Shown here: in pieces, positions 1-9,402 of the stretch
How positions within the stretch are numbered: the stretch's first letter is position 1
How the letters are laid out: each line of letters begins with the position of its first letter
NCBI GenBank assembly: GCA_965276955.1
Contig: CBDIBP010000048.1
Span: 23,660-87,659 of the forward strand
Direction of reading: 5' to 3'
DNA from: JABDEZ01 sp965276955
Lineage (GTDB): Bacteria; Bacteroidota; Bacteroidia; Chitinophagales; Chitinophagaceae
Length of the DNA: 64,000 bases
The notes under the pieces: model-generated
Seen by the model: the letters and a program-made list of their open reading frames with translations, nothing else
Database searches by the model: none
What the model was told of the DNA's origin: nothing
Position numbers and translations under genes: made by a program

Positions 1-227
1 ATATCGCTCATGCCTTCTACTTTGCTATAGGTGGCTATATTGCCATTATCATTGTCGTAAGTAAAGAATGCCTCTGTGCATGCCGTGTAAAGGGTGATCC
101 CATCTGTGGCCACGCCCAGTGCCGTATTGTACGGCAGGTGAGAGCGCCAGTAGCCTATAGGCCGGTCTTGCGCCATGCAGGCGGCTGGCAATAGCAATAA
201 TAACAGTAAGTATTTAAATATATTCAT
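1..227 (-). CDS. PorZ-like T9SS protein, N-terminal fragment
   Basis: Only the first 75 codons lie in the window; the gene runs off the left edge. The protein begins with a signal peptide (MNIFKYLLLLLLPAACMAQ) followed by GYWRSHLPYNTALGVATDG and a later YSKVEGMSD. This is the usual start of the PorZ beta-propeller protein, which helps attach type IX secretion cargo to anionic LPS at the cell surface. The identification rests on this N-terminal pattern alone. It fits the T9SS sorting domain of the secreted protein near 46 kb. A generic two-component-regulator propeller protein is the alternative. Confidence 0.75.
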   Translation of the reverse strand, partial: MNIFKYLLLLLLLPAACMAQDRPIGYWRSHLPYNTALGVATDGITLYTACTEAFFTYDNDNGNIATYSKVEGMSD

Positions 228-308
228 AAAATATGATGACGCTCAAAAGTAAGAAATAAACGTTTGCCCCCTGTTAATATTGTACCTTCTATGTAATTTG
301 CACGATAC

Positions 309-1145
309 ATGAATAAGGACCTACCTGCATCTCGCCCTATAGGTGTTTTCGATTCCGGCTACGGCGGCCTCACGGTTTTCAGGTCTATAGCTGCGCGCCT
401 GCCCCAGTACGACTACCTGTACCTGGGCGATAATGCACGGTCTCCCTACGGCAACCGTTCTTTCGATACCGTGCATCAGTATACCTTGCAGTGTGTGGAG
501 TGGTTCTTTAAAATGGGCTGCCCGCTGGTCATTTTAGCCTGCAACACAGCAAGCGCCAAGGCCCTGCGCACCATACAGCAGCAAGACCTGCCCCGTATAG
601 GTGAAGATAAAAGGGTGCTCGGCGTGATACGCCCTACTGCCGAAGTAATAGGCAACTACACCCGAACCGGCCATGTAGGCGTACTGGGAACACGAGGTAC
701 GGTCAATTCCCTTTCTTACCCAATAGAGATAAGTAAGTTTTTCCCTGGCGTACATGTGTACCAGCAAGCCTGCCCCATGTGGGTGCCCCTGGTAGAGAAT
801 AATGAATATGGCTCAGAAGGTGCTGATTATTTCATCAGGAAGAACCTGGACGAGCTGCTGGGCAAAGCCCCCGATATTGATACGTTATTACTCGCCTGCA
901 CTCATTACCCTTTACTTATCGATAAGATCAAGAAACATATACCTGCTCATGTTACCGTAGTTGCCCAAGGCGATATCGTGGCCAACAGCCTTGAAGGCTA
1001 CCTGCACCGCCACAGCGAAATGGAAGCACGTATCACCCGCAATGGCACTAAGCGCTTTTATACCACCGACTCTACCGAAGATTTTGATAGACAGGGAACT
1101 GTGTTCTTTGGGAATACGGTGAAGAGTGAGCATTTGCACGTGTAG
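309..1145 (+). CDS. murI: Glutamate racemase
   Basis: Interconverts L- and D-glutamate in the cytoplasm to supply D-Glu for peptidoglycan. The 278-residue length is normal. Near the start is the conserved IGVFDSGYGGLTV, then the two catalytic cysteines in ACNTAS (C78) and ACTHYP (C197). It is transcribed toward pyrG, and the two genes share a terminator region. The ATG is the first in frame and sits directly before the conserved N-terminus, so the start is secure. Confidence 0.97.
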   Translation: MNKDLPASRPIGVFDSGYGGLTVFRSIAARLPQYDYLYLGDNARSPYGNRSFDTVHQYTLQCVEWFFKMGCPLVILACNTASAKALRTIQQQDLPRIGEDKRVLGVIRPTAEVIGNYTRTGHVGVLGTRGTVNSLSYPIEISKFFPGVHVYQQACPMWVPLVENNEYGSEGADYFIRKNLDELLGKAPDIDTLLLACTHYPLLIDKIKKHIPAHVTVVAQGDIVANSLEGYLHRHSEMEARITRNGTKRFYTTDSTEDFDRQGTVFFGNTVKSEHLHV

Positions 1146-1165
1146 TGCACTAATTATACCTCATA

Positions 1166-1190
1166 AGCCGAATAATTCTCCTATTCGGCT
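1166..1190. terminator. Stem-loop between murI and pyrG
   Basis: AGCCGAATA and TATTCGGCT form a perfect 9-bp stem with a 7-base loop, 20 bases after the murI stop. There is no T-run on the + side. On the - strand it follows the stronger hairpin at 1208-1237. The stem sequence is nearly the same as that hairpin (AGCCGAAT versus AGCCGATT). Confidence 0.5.
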
Positions 1191-1207
1191 CAAAAATATG
1201 CAAAAAA

Positions 1208-1237
1208 TGAGCCGATTAGCACATACTAATCGGCTCA
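1208..1237. terminator. Bidirectional terminator of murI and pyrG
   Basis: TGAGCCGATTAG and CTAATCGGCTCA form a perfect 12-bp stem with a 6-base loop. It is flanked by AAAAAA on the left and TTTTTT on the right, so it can end transcription from both sides. Confidence 0.85.
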
Positions 1238-1265
1238 AGCCATTTTTTATAGATCTATTTATTAA

Positions 1266-2921
1266 TTATCCTTCCGTCACTGCATCTTCAAATATCATTT
1301 TTGCATTGTTGGTGCGGCGCTCCTGGGCTTCTTTGGCGGCCTTTACCAGCGATACGAACAATGGATGCGGCGCTTCTACAGTACTCTTATATTCCGGGTG
1401 AAACTGTACGCCTATAAAGAATGGATGATCTTCTATTTCCACTATCTCTACCAGTCCTGTTTTAGGGTTCTTACCTACCGGTAGCATGCCAGCCTCTTCA
1501 AATGCCTGCAGATACTCATTATTGAATTCGTAGCGGTGGCGGTGGCGTTCAGATATGTGTGTGGTGCCATATATACTTGCAGTTCTGCAGCCGCTGGTCA
1601 GCTCACAATCGTAAGCGCCCAGGCGCATGGTACCACCCTTTTGCGTTATAGCTTTCTGGTCTTCCATCATGCATATCACCGCGCTGTTGGTATCAGGGTC
1701 CATTTCAGATGAGTGTGCATTAGGCATTCCCAGCACGTTGCGGGCATATTCCACACAGGCCATCTGCATACCCAGGCATATACCCAGGAAGGGGATATTG
1801 TTCTCCCGCACATAGCGTATAGCTTCTATCTTGCCTTCTATGCCGCGGCTGCCAAAACCAGGAGCAACTACTACGGCATCCAGGTTCTGCAGTTTTTCTG
1901 CTGCGTTCTCGCGGGTCAGGTACTCACTGTGTATATTGCGTATCTCTACTTTGCATTCGTTCATGGCGCCTGCGTGTATCATGGCTTCAAGTATACTCTT
2001 ATACGCATCCTGTAGCTCCACGTACTTGCCTATCAGGCCTATCACTACCTTGCTCTTGGGGTAGCGCAGCTTGTTCAGGAATTCTTTCCACTTGGTCAGG
2101 TCTGGCTCGGTACCCAGCGGCAGGTCCAGCTTTTGCAGGCATATTATATCCAGGCGTTCGCGCATCATTTCCAGCGGCACACCATATATGGTATCAGCAT
2201 CCAGCGCTTCTATTACCGCATCTATACGCACGTTGCAGAACAGGGCTATCTTCCTTTTCAGCTCCTGGTACAGCGGCTCTTCTGTGCGGCATACCAGTAC
2301 ATCGGGGTTTATGCCGTTCTCGCTCAGCAGCTTCACAGAGTGCTGTGTAGGTTTTGTTTTCAGTTCTTTTGCAGCCTTCAGGTAGGGTATCAGGGTAAGG
2401 TGCACTACAATGCACTTATCATCTCCCAGTTCCCACTTCAGCTGGCGCACCGCCTCTATGTATGGCAATGATTCTATATCGCCCACAGTACCACCAAGTT
2501 CAGTGATAACGATGTCATACTTGTTATCCTTGCCCAGCAGGGTCATGCGGCGTTTTATCTCGTCTGTTATGTGGGGTATCACCTGCACGGTCTTGCCCAG
2601 GTAGGCGCCTTCACGCTCCCGGTTGATGACATGCTGGTATATACGACCTGTCGTCACGTTATTGGCCTGCGATGTGAATGTGTTCAGGTAACGCTCGTAG
2701 TGGCCAAGATCCAGGTCGGTCTCTGCACCGTCTTCCGTTACGTAGCACTCACCATGTTCATAGGGGTTCAATGTACCCGGATCTACGTTTATGTATGGGT
2801 CGAATTTCTGGATCGTTGTCCTGTATCCCCTTGCCTGCAGCAGTTTTGCCAGCGAGGCAGCTATAATTCCTTTACCTAATGAAGATGTAACACCACCGGT
2901 TACAAAAATGTACTTTGTCAT
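1266..2921 (-). CDS. pyrG: CTP synthase
   Basis: Makes CTP from UTP, ATP and glutamine. The 551-residue protein has the N-terminal synthetase domain beginning MTKYIFVTGGVTSSLGKGI with its nucleotide loop. A C-terminal class I glutamine amidotransferase domain carries the nucleophile Cys in FLGICLGMQ and the His/Glu pair in GVQFHPEY. The short C-terminal tail after the amidotransferase is usual. A TATCTTTG promoter box lies about 75 bases upstream of the start. Confidence 0.98.
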   Translation of the reverse strand: MTKYIFVTGGVTSSLGKGIIAASLAKLLQARGYRTTIQKFDPYINVDPGTLNPYEHGECYVTEDGAETDLDLGHYERYLNTFTSQANNVTTGRIYQHVINREREGAYLGKTVQVIPHITDEIKRRMTLLGKDNKYDIVITELGGTVGDIESLPYIEAVRQLKWELGDDKCIVVHLTLIPYLKAAKELKTKPTQHSVKLLSENGINPDVLVCRTEEPLYQELKRKIALFCNVRIDAVIEALDADTIYGVPLEMMRERLDIICLQKLDLPLGTEPDLTKWKEFLNKLRYPKSKVVIGLIGKYVELQDAYKSILEAMIHAGAMNECKVEIRNIHSEYLTRENAAEKLQNLDAVVVAPGFGSRGIEGKIEAIRYVRENNIPFLGICLGMQMACVEYARNVLGMPNAHSSEMDPDTNSAVICMMEDQKAITQKGGTMRLGAYDCELTSGCRTASIYGTTHISERHRHRYEFNNEYLQAFEEAGMLPVGKNPKTGLVEIVEIEDHPFFIGVQFHPEYKSTVEAPHPLFVSLVKAAKEAQERRTNNAKMIFEDAVTEG

Positions 2922-2994
2922 AACGCTCCTGTTTTATGACCGGTGCGCAGCTATTATATTAAACAAAAAAAGAGAGGAAGCTGTTGCGGTCACA

Positions 2995-3002
2995 CAAAGA
3001 TA
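2995..3002 (-). promoter_or_regulatory. -7 box of the pyrG promoter
   Basis: Read on the - strand the sequence is TATCTTTG followed by TGTGACC, a perfect TAnnTTTG Bacteroidota -7 element. I could not place a TTG -33 box at the ideal 19-base distance. Confidence 0.5.
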
Positions 3003-3072
3003 GGGAAAATCCAAACACAGAAAAAGGCAACCGTTTGCAAGATGTGGGTTAAAATGTGTTAAAGTGTCACGA

Positions 3073-3480
3073 ATGCGCTATTTTTATATCATGTTGGAGC
3101 TGTTCAGAAAATATAGATTTTTCATTTGGATGCAAGGGCCGCTTATATTTGGTTTCTTACTGAACCATAACAATAAGCCTCTTGCGCAAAAGCTGCCTTA
3201 TTATATTATGTGGGAGCTCCTTATTATTGGTATATTTCTTAAATACAGGTACGACCTCGCAAACCAGCACCGTATCCTGCAGGTCCATAATGGCAAATTG
3301 CTGGTAAGAGGCGTATGGGGCAGGAAAGAGATACCTATAGATGAGATCCTGAGCTTAGAGGTGCGCCGTGCATTTGTAGCCCGCGTTTTTGACTGGTCGC
3401 AGGTCATTGTGCAAACCAAAATGGGCAAGGTCAATATCTATACACAAAGGATAGTCGCTGTTCCTAAGTTAGACTTATAG
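3073..3480 (+). CDS. Small membrane protein with PH-like tail
   Basis: Not recognised as a named family. Two hydrophobic segments (about residues 15-30 and 43-57) are followed by a soluble tail (HNGKLLVRGVWGRKEIPIDEI). That tail resembles the bacterial PH-domain proteins that recur as small two-helix membrane proteins. An upstream in-frame GTG at 3064 could add three residues, but the ATG is preferred. The gene is convergent with the small lipoprotein that follows, with one base between the stops. Confidence 0.6.
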   Translation: MRYFYIMLELFRKYRFFIWMQGPLIFGFLLNHNNKPLAQKLPYYIMWELLIIGIFLKYRYDLANQHRILQVHNGKLLVRGVWGRKEIPIDEILSLEVRRAFVARVFDWSQVIVQTKMGKVNIYTQRIVAVPKLDL

Positions 3481-3481
3481 A

Positions 3482-3688
3482 TCAATTTTTGTGCGTGAGC
3501 ACGATACACGTATCTGCGTGCAGTTGTTTTTGCATAGTATCGCACAGTTGTCTTGCCTGTCCGGCATTCCCTGCAGATATATCTTTATTAACTATTGGGC
3601 TTGTCTGGCAGTCGCAGCTATAGCTCTGCTTGCAGGCTGCAAAGCACATTATGCCCATTAGCAAAATAGATACGACCGTTATTCTCAT
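3482..3688 (-). CDS. Small lipoprotein, sister of the 3758-3967 gene
   Basis: About 68 residues, unknown function. The start MRITVVSILLMGIMCFAAC gives a classic lipoprotein signal with the lipidated Cys near residue 18; ATGs 6 and 18 codons further upstream are possible. The mature part has a CDC motif, a polar middle and a C-terminal QLHADTCIVLTHK. The neighbouring gene has the same arrangement (CDC, then QLKADTCTVDYHK), so the pair arose by tandem duplication. Four conserved cysteines suggest two disulfides in the periplasm. Confidence 0.65.
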   Translation of the reverse strand: MRITVVSILLMGIMCFAACKQSYSCDCQTSPIVNKDISAGNAGQARQLCDTMQKQLHADTCIVLTHKN

Positions 3689-3757
3689 AATAGCAAAGCG
3701 TTGCATTTTAAAATTACGCAATATTTCAACGTCACAAAGCATCTTCTACAGTTCTCT

Positions 3758-3967
3758 TTAATGGAAGTTGTCCTTATGGTAGTCTACAGTACAGGTATCA
3801 GCTTTCAGTTGTAGCTGCATACTGGTGCATTGCTGTATAGCCGGACTGGCAGAAGTAGGAGTGATATCGTGTTCGGTAATGGTTTTACCTGTTCTGCAAT
3901 CGCAGGTGGTGCCCGTTTTGCAAGAGGTTATCATAATTAGTAGAGCAATAGGTAAGACACCCTTCAT
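3758..3967 (-). CDS. Small lipoprotein, sister of the 3482-3688 gene
   Basis: A 69-residue protein of unknown function with signal MKGVLPIALLIMITSC and the lipidation Cys at residue 16. The mature part shares CDC, a Cys in QQCTSMQLQLKADTC and the ending YHK with the next gene downstream on the same strand. It is co-directional with that gene, 69 bases ahead of it, so both are probably one transcript. Confidence 0.7.
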   Translation of the reverse strand: MKGVLPIALLIMITSCKTGTTCDCRTGKTITEHDITPTSASPAIQQCTSMQLQLKADTCTVDYHKDNFH

Positions 3968-4057
3968 ACAATAGCGTTTTGTATTTAAAAATACAGAATG
4001 TTTTTGATATGGTCGTAGGTCAGTATCATTATTACCTGATCAAGCGGTCAATTACCC

Positions 4058-4087
4058 TTGCCTAATTAGAACATTACGGTACATTTG
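4058..4087 (+). promoter_or_regulatory. Complete Bacteroidota promoter of the E1 gene
   Basis: TTG (4058-4060), exactly 19 bases, then TACATTTG (4080-4087). This is the textbook -33/-7 arrangement. The start codon follows 17 bases later, so the 5' leader is very short. Confidence 0.75.
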
Positions 4088-4104
4088 CCCCACAAACACA
4101 TCCT

Positions 4105-6081
4105 ATGCAGTTTGACCGCCAGGGTTTAACGAATGAGCAATTAGCAGAAATATATATAGAGCTCCTGCGCCCGCGCATGATAGAGGAAAAGATGTTGGTG
4201 CTGCTTCGCCAGGGCCGCATCAGCAAGTGGTTCAGCGGTATAGGCCAGGAGGCCATATCCGTAGGCGCCACATTAGCGCTGGATGCTGATGAATACATCA
4301 TGCCCCTGCACCGCAACCTGGGTGTATTTACCGTGCGGCAAATGCCTTTCAGTAAGCTATTCAAACAATGGCAGGGCAGCCAGGAGGGCTTCAGCAAGGG
4401 CCGCGAGCGTTCTTTCCACTTTGGGGCCAATGAATACCATATATGTGGTATGATAAGTCACTTAGGGCCGCAACTGGCCATAGCAGATGGTATAGCGCTT
4501 GCCCATAAACTTCGTAAAGAGGATAAGGTATCGCTGGCCTTTAGCGGCGATGGCGGCACCAGTGAGGGCGACTTTCATGAAGCACTCAATGTGGCTGCTG
4601 TGTGGGGCCTGCCGGTCATCTTCCTGATAGAGAACAATGGCTATGGCCTTAGCACCCCCAGCAATGAGCAATTTGTATGCAAGCAGATAGCCGATAAGGC
4701 CATAGGCTACGGCATGAAGGGCATTACCATAGATGGCAATAACATACTGGAAGTATTCCGGCAAATAACACTTGCCCGCCAATACTGCATTGACGAGCAA
4801 AAACCGATATTGGTAGAGTGCATGACCTTCCGTATGCGGGGCCATGAGGAAGCCAGCGGGGTGAAATACGTACCAAAAGAGCTGTTTGAAGAGTGGGGCA
4901 AGAAAGATCCGCTGGCCAACTACGAGCAGTTCTTGCTGGACATAGGTGTGCTTACTGACCAAATAATACAGAATGCCCGCGAGACCATAAAACATGAGAT
5001 AGAAGCTGGCATAGAAGCTGGTTTTGCAGCACCGCCGGTAGTGGCAGATACAAAGGTAGAGATGGCCGATGTGTATGCGCCATCGCACATCACTACATCG
5101 CCCATACACGGTGGCAGTACCGAAAAGAAATTCATCAATGCCATCAGCGACGGCTTGCAATGCGCTATGGAGGCTTATCCCAACCTGGTACTTATGGGTC
5201 AGGACATTGCAGAATACGGTGGCGCCTTTAAAGTGACCGAAGGTTTTATGCAGCGCTTTGGCAAGGAGCGGGTACGCAATACGCCTCTTTGCGAGAGTGC
5301 CATAGTAGGTACCGCACTTGGCCTATCCATAAAAGGCTACAAGGCCATGATGGAAATGCAGTTCGCCGATTTTGTGACCGTAGGCTTCAACCAGATCATC
5401 AACAACCTGGCCAAGATACACTACCGCTGGGGGCAAAATGCTGATGTGGTCATCCGTATGCCTACGGGTGCAGGTGTAGGCGCAGGGCCGTTCCACTCGC
5501 AGAGCAACGAGGCCTGGTTCGTACACACACCAGGGCTGAAGGTGGTCTACCCATCCACCCCAGCCGATGCCAAGGGCCTGCTCATTGCTGCCCTGGCCGA
5601 CCCTAACCCGGTCATTTTCTTTGAGCATAAAGGGCTGTACCGTAGCATCAGCGGCCCGGTACCCGATGGATATTATACCATAGAAATAGGCAAGGCAAGA
5701 ATAGTACAGGAAGGCACAGATATGTGCATCATCACTTATGGGGCAGGCGTGCACTGGGCCATGGAGTATGCAGCACAACACACTGATACCTCTTTCTACA
5801 TACTGGACCTGCGCTCACTGCTACCGCTGGACTATGATGCCATACGCACCGCAGTGCAAAGCACAGGCAAAGTGTTACTGCTGCATGAGGACACCCTGAC
5901 AGGTGGTATAGCAGGTGAACTGGCGGCATGGATAGCCGAACATTGTTTCCAACAACTGGATGCACCTATAATGCGCTGCGCCAGCCTGGATAGTCCTATA
6001 CCATTTGCCATAGAGCTGGAGCGCAACTTCCTGGCCAAGAGCAGGCTGGATGAATGTGTGCAAAAACTGATGCAGTATTAA
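4105..6081 (+). CDS. 2-oxoacid dehydrogenase E1, fused alpha/beta
   Basis: Thiamine-diphosphate decarboxylating E1 of a branched-chain 2-oxoacid or pyruvate dehydrogenase complex. It hands the acyl group to an E2 lipoyl enzyme. Residues 1 to about 300 are the alpha half, with the TPP motif GDGGTSEGDFHEALN...ENNGYG. After a linker around residue 310-330 the beta half begins (NTPLCESAIVGTALGLSIKG, then MPTGAGVGAGPFHSQ). In many bacteria these are two genes; the fused form is common in Bacteroidota. No E2 or E3 gene is in the window, so the substrate cannot be fixed. Confidence 0.92.
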   Translation: MQFDRQGLTNEQLAEIYIELLRPRMIEEKMLVLLRQGRISKWFSGIGQEAISVGATLALDADEYIMPLHRNLGVFTVRQMPFSKLFKQWQGSQEGFSKGRERSFHFGANEYHICGMISHLGPQLAIADGIALAHKLRKEDKVSLAFSGDGGTSEGDFHEALNVAAVWGLPVIFLIENNGYGLSTPSNEQFVCKQIADKAIGYGMKGITIDGNNILEVFRQITLARQYCIDEQKPILVECMTFRMRGHEEASGVKYVPKELFEEWGKKDPLANYEQFLLDIGVLTDQIIQNARETIKHEIEAGIEAGFAAPPVVADTKVEMADVYAPSHITTSPIHGGSTEKKFINAISDGLQCAMEAYPNLVLMGQDIAEYGGAFKVTEGFMQRFGKERVRNTPLCESAIVGTALGLSIKGYKAMMEMQFADFVTVGFNQIINNLAKIHYRWGQNADVVIRMPTGAGVGAGPFHSQSNEAWFVHTPGLKVVYPSTPADAKGLLIAALADPNPVIFFEHKGLYRSISGPVPDGYYTIEIGKARIVQEGTDMCIITYGAGVHWAMEYAAQHTDTSFYILDLRSLLPLDYDAIRTAVQSTGKVLLLHEDTLTGGIAGELAAWIAEHCFQQLDAPIMRCASLDSPIPFAIELERNFLAKSRLDECVQKLMQY

Positions 6082-6119
6082 CAATGACAATTTTTTATCT
6101 TGCAGGCACAACCGGTTTC

Positions 6120-7005
6120 ATGACTCATTGTAAAGGATATATATTACAGGCGGTGTGCGCTATGCTTTTGCTGGCTTCTTGCACAGGCAACGGCAGCAAC
6201 GGCAACAGGGCACCAATAGTACTGGGCGACACGTCTACCATTGTTACCGAGACCGATAGCCGCTACACCAGGGACTTAGTGGCCGACCTGCACCCCAACA
6301 TACCTACCAAGACCCGCAAAGACGAGGACGAGCAGGCAGCACCAGCCGACACAGTGGCTACCCAGGCTACTGCTACAACTTCTACTCCTTCAACGCCCCC
6401 AGTAGCTACAGCGCCAGCAAAAACAATTGCTGCGGCACCACCAGCTGCTGCTACTAACGGACTTACCATACCCTTTTAAAGAAGTTTCGCTCACTATACC
6501 GGGCGTAGCCGTAAAAGCCTACAGGCCGCAAGATGCCGCCCGTACCAATGGGGTAAGCTACCAACTGGTAAGTGGCGTGCTCAACAATAATCGCATCATC
6601 ATAAACAGCGGTACGGTGCTGAAGATATCGCAGCGCTACCAATCGCAACTGGTAGTGGCTGGTGAAGATGCCGACCTTGTGCTGGACAACCTGAGCACCA
6701 CTACTGATTGGGAGCCATTAACAGGCAGCAAGAATACATACACCATAAAAGGGCTGGAAGTGACCAAGCTGCAAGCGCCTGCATTTACCGGCAATACACT
6801 GCGTGCCGCCATAACCCGTGCTGCCCGCCGCCACCGCATGAGCCGCAAACGCGAAGAGGAATACCAGGCCAGCGTACGCAATGTGCGCCGTGCCAACCAA
6901 AAGACCCTGACCGTAGCCCTGCGCAGCGTGATGTGGAAGATAGATGGTAAAGACGCTAAGGGTAAAATCTTCTCTAAGCAGGTGCGGGTGGATCTGCCGC
7001 AGTAA
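6120..7005 (+). CDS. Lipoprotein of unknown function, frame broken
   Basis: Reconstructed from two overlapping frames. The first half starts MTHCKGYILQAVCAMLLLASC, a lipoprotein signal, followed by a Thr/Ala/Pro-rich linker. It stops at TAA in CCC TTTT AAA. Removing one T (6474-6477) joins it to a second half that begins KEVSLTIPGVAVKAY and continues to residue ~295. The second half is basic with an Arg-rich stretch (ARRHRMSRKREEEYQ). No family was recognised. It follows the E1 gene by 38 bases and may be co-transcribed. Confidence 0.6.
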
Positions 7006-7281
7006 GCATATGTGTGCCTTTGTTCTGTCGGCCACCAACAACGCTCTCGAACGGTAACAGTTAATTGCCCCATTGGTCTAAGTTGCAGACTTAGACCAAA
7101 CCAAAAAACAAGACCGTGTCCGGCAACATCCATACCGTAGCAGACAGAGGCAAGCGGCAACCTGCAAAAATGTGGATATGATTATTTGGAAAGCCCTGAC
7201 TGTAGAATGTATCTTGCATCATGTTTTAACCTGTAAACCACTTGATCTTTAACACCTATGTTGCCCGCAGTAATTACACCC

Positions 7282-7416
7282 AAATTTCCGGTATCGGTAA
7301 AAACCGGTAAGAACAGAAATTATTTAAAAACACAATACCTCCCCACCACCGCAGCTTTCAGCTAATAGCCACCTAAAAAATTACCGGTTTTATTTTTTCT
7401 TACCGACCGGAAATTT
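7282..7416. repeat. Long imperfect inverted repeat
   Basis: Three paired blocks: AAATTTCCGGT (7282-7292) with ACCGGAAATTT (7406-7416), CGGTAA (7295-7300) with TTACCG (7400-7405), and AAACCGGTAA (7301-7310) with TTACCGGTTT (7381-7390). This gives 27 paired bases with one 2-base and one 9-base bulge around a 70-base loop. No transposase or clear target duplication flanks it. A mini-element, an operator cluster or a structured RNA are all possible. Confidence 0.6.
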
Positions 7417-7486
7417 TATAGAGCGAAAGAAGTCAAAACTATATTGCTATACAAATAATACCCTGCTCCATTTCCCATCTTTAAAA

Positions 7487-7494
7487 TACCTTTG
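7487..7494 (+). promoter_or_regulatory. -7 box upstream of the thioesterase gene
   Basis: TACCTTTG matches TAnnTTTG and lies 43 bases before the ATG. No good -33 TTG is present at 19 bases. Confidence 0.45.
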
Positions 7495-7537
7495 GCGCGC
7501 CGTAGCAGGCACACCAAGTGCCGGCAAGTAATAATTG

Positions 7538-8061
7538 ATGAATATGCAAGCCAAGACACCGCAAGACTCGTTCGTGGTAATGAGCGAACTGATACTGCCG
7601 AATGACACCAACACACTGGGCAACCTGATGGGTGGCCGCCTGATGCACTGGATGGATATAGCTGCCGCCATAACGGCGCAGAAGCATTGCAACTGCCCGG
7701 TGGTAACGGCATCGGTAGACAATATTTCTTTCAACACGCCAATAAAGCTGGGCTACCTGCTTACTATTGAGGCTAAGCTGACGCGCGCCTTTCACCACAA
7801 GTATGGAGGTGTACCTGCGGGTGTATGGAGAAGATATGCACACCCAGTATAAGTACCTGAGCAACGAGGCCTACCTCACCTTTGTGGCGCTTGACCACAA
7901 CAGCCGCGCCCCGCAAAGTGCCCGAGCTGATACCAGAGACAGACCGGGAGAAAGGCATGTATGAAGATGCACTGCGCCGCCGCCAGATACGCCTGATACT
8001 GGGTGGCAAAATGAAGCCCGAAGATGCAGGCGAACTGCGCTCCCTGTTCATAAAAGAATAG
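7538..8061 (+). CDS. Acyl-CoA thioesterase (hotdog fold), two frame breaks
   Basis: Hydrolyses acyl-CoA thioesters; YciA/BFIT-like cytoplasmic hotdog enzyme of about 173 residues. The N-terminal half shows LGNLMGGRLMHWMDIAAAI, the hotdog helix with its catalytic acidic residue. The frame is lost twice. Removing one T from 7790-7792 restores RAFTTSMEVYLRVYGED, and removing one C from 7909-7912 restores KVPELIPETDREK. Both restored stretches match family motifs, so the gene is probably intact in the organism. Confidence 0.85.
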
Positions 8062-8097
8062 ATGTTTTACCTTTAGCAAACCACAACCAATATCACA

Positions 8098-9379
8098 ATG
8101 ACTTTTGTAAGAACACAACCCGCCATACACGACGCTATAGACTTTGAATATAACCTGCCACCCATAACGCAACAGCAATTGCAGAACGGCCTGCCTATAT
8201 ACTGGCTCAATGCCGGTGTGCAGGATGTGGTGGAGATCAACTGGGTATTCCCAGCCGGGTTGTGGTACGAGCCGAAAGGCGCAGTGGCCAATGCTACGGC
8301 TGGTATGCTAAAGAACGGAACTTCTACACGCAATGCGGCACAAATAAATGAAGCGCTGGAATTTTATGGCGCCAGCCTGGGCGTAAATACGGGCAACGAC
8401 TATGCAACCGTAACGCTGCACGCCCTTACCAAGCACCTTGATGCACTGCTGCCAGTAGTGTATGAGGTAATAACCGATGCTATATTCCCCGAGGCGGAGC
8501 TGGAGATACATAAGCGCAACGCTATACAACGACTGCTGGTGAACCTGCGCGAGTGCGAGTTCGTGGGCAACCAACGCATAGATGCGCTATTGTTTGGCGA
8601 GGCACACCCATACGGCCGCTTCACCAGGCAGGGAAAAATAGAAGCGCTGAACCGGCAGGATGTGGTCGACTTTCATAAAGCGGCCTACAACCTGGCTGGG
8701 GTAAAAATATTTATGGCCGGTAAGGTCAGTGAGGTACAGGTGAAGCAGGTGGACGCTGTTTTTGGCACCGTAGCCCTGCAGCCACAAACTATAATAACAC
8801 CCCGCATACACCCTACCAGAGGTAAAGCCAGAACACGAACATACTACCAACGACCCTAACGGTGTACAAGGTGCCATACGCATAGGGCGCCGTTTCCCTA
8901 ACCGCCACCATCCCGATTATGCACCTATGGTGGTGCTGAATACGCTGTTTGGCGGTTATTTTGGTTCGCGCCTTATGAGCAACATTCGCGAGGACAAGGG
9001 TTTTACATATGGCATATACAGCTCACTAACACCTTATGCAAATGGCGGTGCCATTACTGTGCATACAGAAGTAGGCCGCGATGTGATAGAAGCAGCCACA
9101 AAAGAAGTGTACAAGGAAATGGAGCTGCTGTGCAATGAAGAAGCAGATGAGGACGAGATACTGCTGGTAAAGAACTACCTGCTGGGCGGCTTGCTGGGCG
9201 ACCTCGATGGCCCATTCTCCATACTACAACGCTGGCGCACCCTGATACTGAACGGCTTTACAGAAGACGACTTCAATAACAACATACGCATCTACAAAAG
9301 TGTGACCGCTGCCGAGCTGCAAACACTGGCCCAGCGCTACCTGCGTAAGGAAGATTATTATGAGGTAGTGGTGGTATAA
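8098..9379 (+). CDS. M16 peptidase-like protein, lacks zinc motif, frame broken
   Basis: Insulinase/processing-peptidase fold, about 426 residues with two M16 halves. Where the first half should have HxxEH it reads NATAG (in GAVANATAGML), so it cannot bind zinc and is a non-catalytic subunit type. The second half keeps the C-terminal signature GGYFGSRLMSNIREDKGFTYG. The frame breaks at 8811-8813 (CCC); with one C fewer the chain runs on through LPEVKPEHEHTTNDPNG. In Bacteroidota such proteins usually pair with an active M16 partner, which is not adjacent here. Confidence 0.85.
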
Positions 9380-9402
9380 GGGGTAAGCATAAAGCAAGAA
9401 CT

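Larger units (their letters stand above)
7006..7537. other. Intergenic region with inverted repeat, no gene seen
   Basis: I find no convincing coding frame. It contains a short hairpin-like copy near 7019-7046 that resembles one at 23126-23154, a long imperfect inverted repeat at 7282-7416, and a TACCTTTG promoter box at 7487-7494 for the thioesterase. Confidence 0.6.

Noticed and set aside
6471..6485. CCC TTT TAA as a programmed +1 frameshift site like that of prfB
   Set aside because: The run could slip, but many other genes in the window show the same one-base homopolymer problem, so an indel is more likely.
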